Assembly (NCBI GenBank): GCA_024364735.1
Contig: JAGFNQ010006452.1
Location: forward strand, 186,001 to 250,000
DNA from: Boesenbergia rotunda
Taxonomy: Eukaryota > Streptophyta > Magnoliopsida > Zingiberales > Zingiberaceae
Direction of reading: 5' to 3'
Length of the DNA stretch: 64,000 nt
Shown: piece after piece, positions 54,875-64,000 of the stretch
How the letters are laid out: each line of letters opens with the position of its first letter
Position numbering within the stretch: position 1 is the first letter of the stretch
The notes under the pieces: generated by a model
What the model saw: only the letters and a program-made list of their open reading frames with translations
Database searches by the model: none
Told to the model about the DNA's origin: nothing
Position numbers and translations under genes: made by a program

Positions 54875-57583
54875 AGTCTGGATATTGGAAGGCGGACTGT
54901 CCCCGCCGTCAGAAGAATAAATCAGGTATATCCTTTTCTTCAGTCTTTGTAATATGTTTTAGCGGTGTTATCTACTAGTACCTGGTGTGTAGATACGGGA
55001 GCCACTGGTCATGTCTGCAATTCTTTGCATGGGTTCCTGGAAACCCGATGACTAGCTGTGGAAGAGATCATCGTCTACATGGGCAATGCTATGGAGGTGA
55101 CGGCTATTGCAGTGGGAGATATTTATTTGTCTTTTGATAGAAAAATAAAGTTTTGGTTTTGAGAAGATTGCTTTTATGTACCTAATTTTAGAAAGAACTT
55201 CGTTTTAGTTTCTATAATAATATAGGATGGATATTCTGTTACTTTTTGTTATAAAAACGGGAATAGAAAGATTATTTATTCAGGTACATTGATAGTCAAT
55301 TTGTACACTTTAGAACCAAAATCTCCCACGATACAAATAGAAGTTAATAGCTCATCATCTAACCAAAATAAGAGAAAGGAACCTTCCAAGATGAACCAAA
55401 CATATCTTTGGCATCTAAGACTTGGTTATATTAACCTTAGTAGGATTCAAAGGTTGCTAGCTAATGGGCCCTTGGGTTCATTAGTGGTGGAAGACTTCCC
55501 AACCTGTGAATGTTGCTTGGAAGGTAAGATGACCAAGAGGCCATTCAAGGCCACGGGGTATAGGGCCAAAGATGTGTTAGAGTTGGTTCATTCTGATTTG
55601 TATGGTCCTATGTCTATCCTGGCTAGAGGTGGCTTTGAATACTTCGTCTCTTTCATAGACGATTATTCAAGGTATAGGTACATTTACTTGATGCGCCGTA
55701 AGTCTGAATGCTTTGATAAGTTCAAAGAATTCAAGGTTGATGTGGAGAAACATCAAGGTAAAAGTATCAAGACACTACGATTGGATTGTGGTGGCGAGTG
55801 CCTCTTGGGAGAGTTTAGGACTTACTTGAGGCTGGGATTCAATCCCAATTGTCTGCACCTAGTACGCCTCAATTGAACGTTGTAGCAGAGCGATGGAATA
55901 GATCACTTATTGAGATGGTTAGATCGATGATGAGCTACTCCAAGTTGCAGGATTCATTCTGGGGATATTCTCTAGAAACGACAGTGTACATACTGAACTT
56001 GGTACCATCTAAGTCAGTTCCCTCTACTCCCATAGAATTGTGGACTTGACGATAGCCTAGTCTATGACATATTTGGATTTGGGGTAGTCCAGCACATGTG
56101 CTGAAGGTAGATACTGAAAAGTTAGAATCTCATATAGAAGTGCGCTTGTTTGGTGGCTATCCTAGAGGGACGGAAGGTGGCTTATTCTATAGTCCTAAGG
56201 ATAAGAGCGTAGTCGTTAGCATGAATGTTCGATTCTTAGAGGAAGTCTATGTGATGAACCACAAGCCCATGAGTAGAATTATTCTTGACGAATCAAGAGT
56301 GGATGTTCTGACCTTAATACCAACTGTACAAGAGGATATATCATAACTCACTGCACCGTGTCACCGAAGATACACAGATGGTACCTCGTCATAGTGGGAG
56401 GGTTGTTAGACAACCTAAAAGATTCATATTCTTGGGAGAGTCATTGGACTTGGTCCCTGACAAAAATGAATCAGATCCCTGGGCCTATGACGAGGAACAT
56501 ACACTTTGATAAGGTAATCCAGTCATATGGATTTATTCAAAGTCTGGATTTGTCATGTGTATATAAGAGATGCGACGAAAACGTAGTGGTATTCTTATAC
56601 TATACGTAGATGATATTTTGTTCATTGACAACAATGTCATAGTATTATCAGACGTAAGGGTATGGTTGTCCAAAAAGATTGATATGAAGGACTTGGGAAA
56701 AGCAGGACACATCCTTGGGATTAAAGTTCTAAGGGATCACCAGAAAAGGATATTGTGCTTATCTCAAGATTCATACATAGACACTGTCCTAGCATGTTTT
56801 AGCATGGAAAACTCCAAGAAATATATTCTACCTTTCAGGCATGGAGTTCCTCTATCTAAGGAGATGTGTCCTAAAACATCAAAGGAGATAGAGGAGATGA
56901 AGGCGGTTCTTTATGTTTCGGTTGTAGGAAGCCTCATGTATACTATGCTGTATACGAGACCGGATATCTGCTTTGCGGTGGGCATGGTTAGTAGATATCA
57001 GAACAACCCAGGTTAGAGAAATTGGACTGCGGTAAAACATATATTAGTACCTGAGAAGGACTAGGGATTATATGCTAGTTTACCAGGTAGACCAATTACT
57101 CCTTGTGAGTTATACAGATTCAGACTTCCAATCAGATAGGGACAAAAGTATGTCTACCTCGGGGTTTGTGTTTAATTTAAGAGGTAGAGCCATAGTATGG
57201 AGGAGTGTCAAGCAGAAATGTGTAGCGGACTCCACCATGAATGCTGAGTATGTGGCAGCCTCTGAGGCAACCAAGGAAGCTGTATAGCTCAGGAACTTCA
57301 TGATGGACTTGGATGTGATTCCTGGTTTGCCCAGAGCTATCACAATTTATTGTGATAATAGTTGTGCAGTTGCAAACTTAAAGGAACCACGAGCCCATAA
57401 GACGAGTAAACACATTGACCGCAAGTACCACCCAAGCGAGGAGAAGTTGTTGTCGCCTATATTACATCAGAGGACAACCTGGGAGATCCTTTCACTGAGG
57501 CCTTGATAGCGAGAGCCTTTAGGCATATGGAGGATATGAGAGTTAGATGTATGACATTATGAGGACAGTAGAGTCTTTTAGTT
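54875..57583 (+). pseudogene. C1 pol (rest of gag, protease, integrase, RT remnant, RNase H), degenerate
   Basis: Continues gag from 28622: SGYWKADCPRRQ completes the zinc knuckle with Tyr for His. The protease core is TWCVDTGATGHVCN (about 54980). The GAG-pre-integrase begins WHLRLGYINL (55413), with the second zinc His also Tyr. Integrase: HSDLYGPM, FIDDYSRY, LRLDCGGEC, then in another frame NVVAERWNRSL (Glu kept). The RT is missing its N-terminal half: near 56495 the linker jumps directly to HFDKVI, a loss of about 470 bases relative to copia C. ILYVDDILFIDNN (near 56600) is intact. RNase H reads YTDSDFQSD and AEYVAASEATKEAV, then stops. Non-functional. Confidence 0.87.
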
Positions 57584-57595
57584 TAAGTGGGAGAT
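57584..57595 (+). promoter_or_regulatory. C1 polypurine tract
   Basis: AAGTGGGAGAT directly before the LTR start TGTTGAGATG. Confidence 0.82.
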
Positions 57596-59591
57596 TGTTG
57601 AGATGTATACTAAAAGCCTTGCTTTTGTATAAGACATCTACATTTTGAAAGAGAATCACAAGATCACTGATTACATGTTTATATTAGTATGAGCAATATG
57701 TTTAATACTTTATACTGTAGATAACATGGTTTGTGGTGTCGCATTGAAGATCATATTATCAGTCCCTTGTAGAGTATAAGTAGCGGCTCACAACCGAGAT
57801 GAAGTTGGACAAACCATCAGGATGGTTGTAGTGTAATTTGGTGTTGGTTTATCTTGACCATAAAATTACATTAGTGCACATTGTGTGAATTAAGCAGGAT
57901 AGATATAGAGGTGATCCAATTTATACTGACTTTATAGTTGGATCAGACCTAAGTTTGTTATGAAGTACATGCTCTGAATCCCGATATAATAACGGGTACA
58001 TGTACTTAGTATTTATTTCTTTGATTTACCAATGGGCGAGATTTATTCTGTTAAATCGATAGGCCCGGTAAATTGAGAAATAATATTATTTACATGGTGT
58101 GCCATTGATTATAGACGGAAACCGTATCCTGGTAAATTGGGATGATGATGCCTCCTTGATGAGCTCATAAGGTTTATCATGTTTAATCCTGCAGGTGGAC
58201 TTGGTCCAACATGATGATAAGGATGAGTGGTACTAATCAAGGAGTTATTGATGATTAATTAAAATTGTCAGTAATTTAAATTAATCAACGGGCATTTGAT
58301 ATCTTAAACACAGAGAGAAATTGTACTCATAATAGGTGGAGCCCATATGTAAATATGGGGGTTGGTGAAGTAGTTCAATGAAGAGCCTTTAGTGGAATGG
58401 TTCTTCATTAATGGATTGGGCCTTGATCCATTAGGTGGTCAAAACCTAACTCCTCCTCATGGTCCCTATTGTATCCCTATACATACCCCATAGATTCATG
58501 AAACCAATGATCCAATTCATCCAAGGAAACCCTAAACCCTCTCCCTATTTTCTCCTCTCCCTCTCTCTCCCCTAGGGTTAGATTTGTGCCGGTGCAAAGG
58601 AAGGAAGAAGAGAAGCTTTTCTCCTCATCTCCTTAGGGAGTAGGGCTTCAACAAGGAGGGGAGCACTCTGTGGTGTTCGGCGAACAAAAGAGGAGAAGAA
58701 CTCGTTGGCGGCAACCACAGTTTGGTGGTTTCTGGCGCCGGCGATAAGAAGACGGAAAGCTAAAGTAGTTGTGGTTTCTTCACCTTATTCTTTGCTTCCT
58801 TCTTCATCTTCTTTCCTCTCTTCTTCCTCCTGGGTGCGTACAACAGAGCAGGAGGTGGTGGCTATCATCCAGTGGTGCTTTGGACGCACTTGGCGCCGGC
58901 GGGATTGAGAATGAAGAGTAGGGTACCAGTGGGTTTGAGTTGGAAGAAGAAGAGGTCACTTTTCTCTTCTTCTTCTACTTCTTCATCTTCCTATTCTTCT
59001 TCACCTCAACACCCTTGTGGTTGGCGCACCTTGGAGCTTGGAGGTGGCCGGCGGCGCAAGGAGGAGGTGGAAGTGGTGGCCGGCGGAAACCCTTGGGTCT
59101 AGGGTGTGTTGGAACATGGAAGAATGAAGATAGAGGTGATATTGGAAGGCCTTGGTGACTATAGTTCTTGGTAGATCATCGCCCACGCGACGTCCAAGAG
59201 GGGAGGGTCATACAATAGAAGATCGTGAGGTAACGAGAGGTATAACCTTCTCTTACGGCTCTTTGATTTCTATCATTTTATGTGTGATTGTTTAATTATC
59301 ATAGTTGATTAATTATTTGTTAATTAATTGAATGATAATTTGTCATGGACCCCGATAATAAACACAAAAACTGGCGATCCGCTCGTCTTCTTTTCCGCGA
59401 CTAATTGGTTAGGCGAGTTACAAGGCTTGAACAACAAGTTTGGCTAAGTTGTAACTCGAATCAATTAGTACGACGACGAGACGGTCGTTTGGGAGATAGG
59501 TCTCCATTCGGATTTAATTTTTTACTCCATGGATATGGAGAGGTTTCCCATGGATGACCCGATGTTCGATTAGGAAGCCCGTATTCCAACA
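57596..59591 (+). mobile_element. C1 3' LTR, complete
   Basis: About 2.0 kb, TGTTGAGATGTATAC to TATTCCAACA. TATA-like CCCTATACATACC near 58475 (mutated from CTATAAATA), a CT-rich leader, and a GAAGAAGAAGAGG/TCTTCTTCTTC palindromic block (58940-59010). It shows the empty site of the D solo LTR near 59415. It serves as reference for the incomplete 5' LTR and for the inverted C2 LTR. Confidence 0.92.
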
Positions 59592-60093
59592 AACACAACA
59601 AGCATATAAACAAAAAGCAATAAATAAGAAAATATAATTTTCCAACTATTATGACTTTTGTTCTCCAATATGCCTCCAGTCGTGTCGCCACCTCGTCACC
59701 ACCTCCTATCACCATGCGCAAGCTCCATGAATGGGATCTCCGAGCTGAGATAAAAAAACATTCTAATTTACATCCATCGATCCTATACTCCACGAAGGAG
59801 TGTACAATAAGTCTATATCGAAAGTAAATTAAAATACGCTGCTAAACAATTGCCGTATTTAATTACAAAAATTAAATACTAAATCTAACATCGTCAACCC
59901 CGAGGATTCAAATAAAATTACATACATGCGCACATAATCACATACACAACATATTAGCCATAATAGTCGTATCTTATGTCTGCAACCAAAGAGTTACCCT
60001 ACGCACTTCCTACTATTATCCGACATAATAAAATATATGATAAAGTGCAAAAAAGATAACCGAATCTAAAACACACAAAACTGGAAATCATTG
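59592..60093 (-). other. C2 leader fragment
   Basis: The reverse complement of the C-family leader: CAACCCCGAGGATTC (59898), GGGATCTCCGAGCTGAG (59735) and the primer-site flank. The rest of this element should lie left of the window, beyond C1. No ORF. Confidence 0.82.
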
Positions 60094-60105
60094 GCTATGA
60101 TACCA
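60094..60105 (-). promoter_or_regulatory. C2 primer binding site, tRNA-iMet (one mismatch)
   Basis: Minus strand TGGTATCATAGC, one change from TGGTATCAGAGC, two bases from the LTR. Confidence 0.88.
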
Positions 60106-60107
60106 AT

Positions 60108-61571
60108 TGTTGGATCGTGGATTCCGGGTCGTGCATGGGAAACCTCTCCATGTCCCCAGATTAAAATTTTTCAATCCGAATGGAGAACTATTTCCCACAC
60201 GACCGACTCATCATCGTGCTAATCAATTCGAGCGACCGCTTGAACAAACGTGTTGTTCTAGCAATCAATCTCGTCCAACCGATTAGCCGTGGAATAGACG
60301 ATGAGTGGATCGTCGATTTTTGCGTTTATCATCGGGGTCCAAGATAATTAATGAACATAATTAATCAAACAATAATTAACATTCAATTAATTATCAACAT
60401 GAAATAATAGCAAGATCAAATGAAAGGAACCAAAACAAAAGGTTATACCTCTTATTTACCTCGTGATCTTCTACTGTATGACCCCACCTCTTCTTGGATG
60501 TCGTGTGGGTGATGATCTACCAAGAGCCGAAGTCTCTAAAGCCACCAACTAATCCTCTTCCTCTTGCGCCGAAAACCCTAGACCCTAGGGTTGTTGCCGC
60601 CGGCCACCTCAAGGAGGAAGAAGAGGATGAAGAGAAGACAAAGAGCTCTTCTCCTTCACTTGAACCCAAACCTACCTCCACCTTTTCTTCCTATCTTGTG
60701 GCACTAAGCACCACAAGGAAGAAACAAAACCTCCTCTTCCTCTCTTCCAAGCCCGCGGCGCCAAGCACCACCATGGAAGAGAAGCGCCGGGTTTTCCTTC
60801 TTCTCCTCTTCTTGTCGTGTGCCACAAAAGGAGGAGATGATCTCCTCCTTATCCTTGTGATCACCGGCCACCAAGTGGTATGGAAGAAGAGAGGAGAAGG
60901 AGAAGAGAAGGAGAAGAGAAGGAAAAAATTTCTTCCTTCTTTTCCACCCACCAGTGTGCCCTAGGAGAGAGAAGGGAAAGATAGGAGGAGAGGAGAGGCT
61001 TAGGGTTGGATTATCAATTGGATGCCTTGGTCACATGACTCCATGGGTATATATAGGGCTATAATAGGGACCATGAGGAGGAGTTGGGTCTTGGCCACCT
61101 AATGGATTAAGGCCCGATCCATTAATGATGATCCATTCCACTAGAGGATCGCCATTGTTCTACCTCACCAACCCCCATATTTAAATGTGGGCTCCCCATA
61201 TTATAAGTATAAAATTCTCCACATGTTTAAGATATCGAATGTCTGTTAATTAATTAAATTACTAACAATTTAATTAATTAACATCTAACTCCATGAGTAG
61301 TACCACTCAACCTTATCATCATTTCGGACTAAGTCCACCTGTAGGATTTAACATGATGAGCTTTATGAGCTCCTTAAGGGGACATCATCAACCTGACTCA
61401 CTAGAACATGGTTTCTTTTTATAATCAATAACACACCATGTCAATAATATTATTTCCCAACTTACCGGGCCTATCGATTAAACAAATAAATCTCGCCCAT
61501 TGGTAAATCAAAGAAATAAATATTAAGTACATGTGCCTGTTATTATATCGGGATTAAGAGCATGTACTCGT
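60108..61571 (-). mobile_element. C2 5' LTR, inverted and truncated
   Basis: Plus strand begins TGTTGGATCGTGG. Read on the minus strand it follows the C1 LTR from its 3' end back to about LTR position 375 (GAGTACATGCTC, equal to 57964-57975), with a TATA box near 61050. Sequence beyond 61571 is unrelated. The 156-codon plus-strand frame at 60494-60964 is low-complexity antisense LTR sequence, not a gene. Confidence 0.87.
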
Positions 61572-63541
61572 TGGCAAGAAGACCTACCCTTTCATCTGGA
61601 CCTAGGCGACTTCCAGCAGGACCAGGGGTATCATCGGGCTAGAAGCGTCTTAGTCGAAATGGAGTTCCATGGCCCTAGCCTGGTTCAGTGTGAAGAACTC
61701 TTGTATCGGGTTGGGATTAGCTCCAAAGCCGCTAGCCCTAGCCATAGCCTTAGTAAGTTCAATATTTCATTAAACACTCATCTATTCTAACTGATGCTTC
61801 ATTATTTTTGTGTTGCAGGAATCATCATGTTGTGTTGGGCCATGAGCAAACTCCTTAAATGGGAGCTAGCAGATGAGCAGACCCTCGCCCCTCCACCAAC
61901 TCCTACGGTCACGGTAGTCGAGCATCCTGATGGCTCCGAGTAGACGTAGGACCCGGGGCATGCTACCTCATAGCTTCCTGATGCTCAGGGAGTTGATCCC
62001 TCCCCTGTTCCTAGTGGGACGGGAGGTGATGATGAGGAACCTGCAGCTTAGGTTCTTCCATCGGCGACAAATGCGACTGAAAAAGCGGGGCGAAGACGGC
62101 TTGTCTTGCCCACGGAGGAAGACAAGGAGAGCAGGCCCCCTGTCTCTCTTCCAAAATGATCAATTCCTCTTGCTCCCGGAAGAGGAGGACCCGCGCACCT
62201 CAAGCGTCTCCTATGATCTTGGAGGAAAAGGAGGATACAATTCTCCTTTCGAAGCGACATCGAAGGGTGCCATCTACTATGGCAGAGCACCGTACCGAAG
62301 TTGCAACACCTGCTTGCTCCCATGAGAATTCCATAGGCAAGCAGGCGGGATCGACCAAGCCACCATTTACGAGCGCACATTTGTGCCGAAAGGTCCACGT
62401 TGCTGAGAAATCAACCTCCCTGGGACCTAGGTCGGTGGAGTTGAAGGAGCACTTGGCAGAGAGTTATCCTTTTGGAGAAGTCTCCAGCACTGATGAAGAC
62501 GTTCCGGGTCCCTCCATTGTGCCATTCGAAGTGCCCATTATCCCACCCCTCCCTTCTTGCCGCTCCGAAGACACTTCTAGCATGCCTTCCCTGAGGAGCC
62601 AAGAAGCTATGAGAGGGAGGACCATAGACGATTCAGTTGAATAATCACTAGCTTACATGAGTCGATCCTTAAGGTAAAGTTCTTTTCTTTTCTTATTACA
62701 ATTATTTTCTCTTCTGACTCTTATTATTTGTTGTGGCAGGTCACTTCCGACTGCCTTCTCCAGGATCGCCGCCAGTCCTCCGAGCAGGAAACCAAAGTCC
62801 TGCGCCAACAAGTCACCAAACTAGAGGAGGAGATTTTCCGGGCTCGCGAGGAAGGACGGTTGCAAGCGGAGGTCAGCAAGGGCATTTGGGTTAAGGCGGA
62901 GCATTACCTGGACAACCTGTTGGCCTTTGAGTCGTCACTGCACAGTGTTCGCCACTAGGAACACCTACTATCAGAGCTTGCAACAAACCTCACTGAGGAG
63001 GTGAGCCACTTAGCTCAGGAGAAGTGGTGTCTCGAAGATCGGGAAGCGAAGCTGTCGGATGACGTCCGACTCTTGGAATCATCGGCCGAGGCCCTCAATG
63101 GTCAGATTAAGGAGTAGGTATACTAGCTAGCAAAGCAAGCAACAACGATACAAGCTGCTGCCGGGCACATGCCTGACCTGCAAGAGGACCTCGAGCGGGC
63201 CAAGTCGCGTCTCTTGACAACTACTGAGTAGCATGAGGAGGCCCAGACGGCTCGAGACCAAATATCCTCCGAAGCGCCAATGCGAAGACTGCCCGGGACC
63301 GAGCCTTAAAAGAACTGAAGACCTACATGGCTAAGGAGGAGTCCCGGCAGGTAGAGGCAGAGGCGGCGTTCAAGGCCTGAGGAATTTGGCGACATCTTGG
63401 TCGGTCAAGTGTTGAGGCAGCTGAAGTAGGGCTTCAATGGGGCTGTCCAACAACTCCGTCAAGCTAATGTGCTGAAATCGAACGCCGACCTGAGCTTCCT
63501 CAGCGTCGACCATGCTTGGGAGGAGCTTCCACCTTAGGAGA
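61572..63541 (+). pseudogene. Decayed intron-containing coiled-coil gene, family unknown
   Basis: Three exon-like blocks: about 61572-61750, 61819-62672 and 62741-63541, separated by two short introns with good borders (TTAGTAAGTT to GTGTTGCAG, and AAGGTAAAGTT to TTGTGGCAG). Block 1 reads DLPFHLDLGDFQQDQGYH and VQCEELLYRVGISS. Block 2 is Ser/Pro-rich with many stops (LVLPTEEDKESRPPVSLP; later FGEVSSTDEDVPGPSIVP). Block 3 is a coiled coil (SSEQETKVLRQQVTKLEEEI, then SHLAQEKWCLEDREAKLSDD) with stops. The layout recalls gag-like ORFs of some plant Ty3 elements, but I cannot name it. Its 5' part is lost at the C2 junction. Confidence 0.5.
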
Positions 63542-64000
63542 AGGAGCAGTAGTGTTCTCTCTTTTTTCTTCTTTTGTATTTTGCATTTTCCTTTCTTTTC
63601 GAATGTACTCCAATGTGCAAGTTAAAATTTTGAATGAAATATTTTTATCTTCTGCACCACTTTCTTGCCTGGTTCTTTATCTACACATTGTTCTATTTTA
63701 TGCGTTGTAATTATGTTGCCCTATCTCATGCGTTGCGATTATGTTGCATATTGCTTCTCACCTCCCCACGTATAGACTTCTTTACATCCGTGAAGTCTAA
63801 TGTTAAGGAAGACACAAGGACTTGGTGCGTTGTTATTTGCCTGTGTTGGCAAGAATAGGACTCAACCTCTTCAACACCTCGACTAGGCTTATATATTTTG
63901 GGTATCGTCAGCACCTCAAGATGGTATGGGCTCGGGCTACTCTCGATCGGTCTTCCTCAGCACCACGCTGAGCTCTACACATCTCGGGCATCCTCGGCAC
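63542..64000 (+). other. 3' flank of the decayed gene and start of a short tandem repeat
   Basis: T-rich sequence with AATGAAATATTTTT (63635), possibly a poly(A) region. From 63898 three related blocks (TATCGTCAGCACC, TCTTCCTCAGCACC, GCATCCTCGGCAC), about 47 bases apart, run off the right edge. No gene seen. Confidence 0.45.

Larger units (their letters stand above)
23636..59591 (+). mobile_element. Copia C1, outer host element, split by several insertions
   Basis: Plus-strand copia whose parts are spread over the window: 5' LTR right part (23636-26854, holding solo LTR D at 24910-26673), primer site, leader, gag up to the zinc knuckle (28622), then after the 26-kb C insertion the rest of gag and pol (54870-57583), polypurine tract and 3' LTR (57596-59591). 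The zinc-knuckle codons on either side of the C insertion join in frame, which proves continuity. The first about 540 bases of the 5' LTR are missing at the SIRE-2 junction and should lie left of the window. Degenerate throughout. Confidence 0.85.

Noticed and set aside
60494..60964. 156-codon plus-strand frame
   Set aside because: Lies antisense in the C2 LTR, is Lys/Glu/Ser low-complexity, and has no counterpart in the sister LTRs that would be expected of a gene.
1..64000. tRNA, rRNA or snRNA genes
   Set aside because: Only short primer-site complements of tRNA-iMet and tRNA-Asp were found; no cloverleaf-length match was seen by eye.

Overview
The window reads as repeat-rich DNA from a large flowering-plant genome. 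I see no intact host gene. Plant-type Ty1/copia and Ty3 retrotransposons, a CACTA transposon with the AACACCGGTT subterminal motif, tRNA-iMet and tRNA-Asp primer sites, and captured exons resembling a plant boron transporter and a PP2A B subunit all point to an angiosperm. I cannot name the species.

Nearly every base is inside a nested set of transposable elements. I name the families by letters local to this window. Outermost on the right is a minus-strand copia (C2; leader 59592-60107, LTR from 60108). In its leader sits a plus-strand copia (C1; to 59591) whose left end lies outside the window. C1 is split three ways: its 5' LTR by a minus-strand SIRE-like copia (SIRE-2; ends at 23635), the same LTR by a solo LTR of family D (24910-26673), and its gag zinc knuckle by a second copia of the same family (C; 28623-54869, TSD CAAGC). 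C carries copia B in its 3' LTR (37131-54860). B carries a complete SIRE-like element in its own 3' LTR (SIRE-1; 44875-53018, TSD TAATC). SIRE-2 in turn carries a Ty3 Athila/Tat-type element (1-9924), a solo LTR of family B (12258-16348, TSD CTAGG) that itself contains a solo LTR D (12854-14637, TSD CAAAG), and a CACTA element (19224-23460, TSD CCA). The Ty3 element contains a third D-type solo LTR (4356-6183). The nesting is five levels deep along two paths.

Most coding regions are broken by stops and frameshifts, and several catalytic residues are lost. The main exception is SIRE-1: near-identical LTRs, an intact 543-codon gag, no protease, integrase or reverse transcriptase, and in their place a gene-like cassette with a TATA box, an intron and a decayed ORF resembling a plant transposon-protein domain. 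It looks like a recently moved non-autonomous SIRE derivative that must borrow enzymes from a full element. Its LTR also carries a tandem array of small inverted repeats with changing stems and a near-constant loop.

The right edge (61572-64000) holds a decayed, intron-containing, coiled-coil gene of unknown family.
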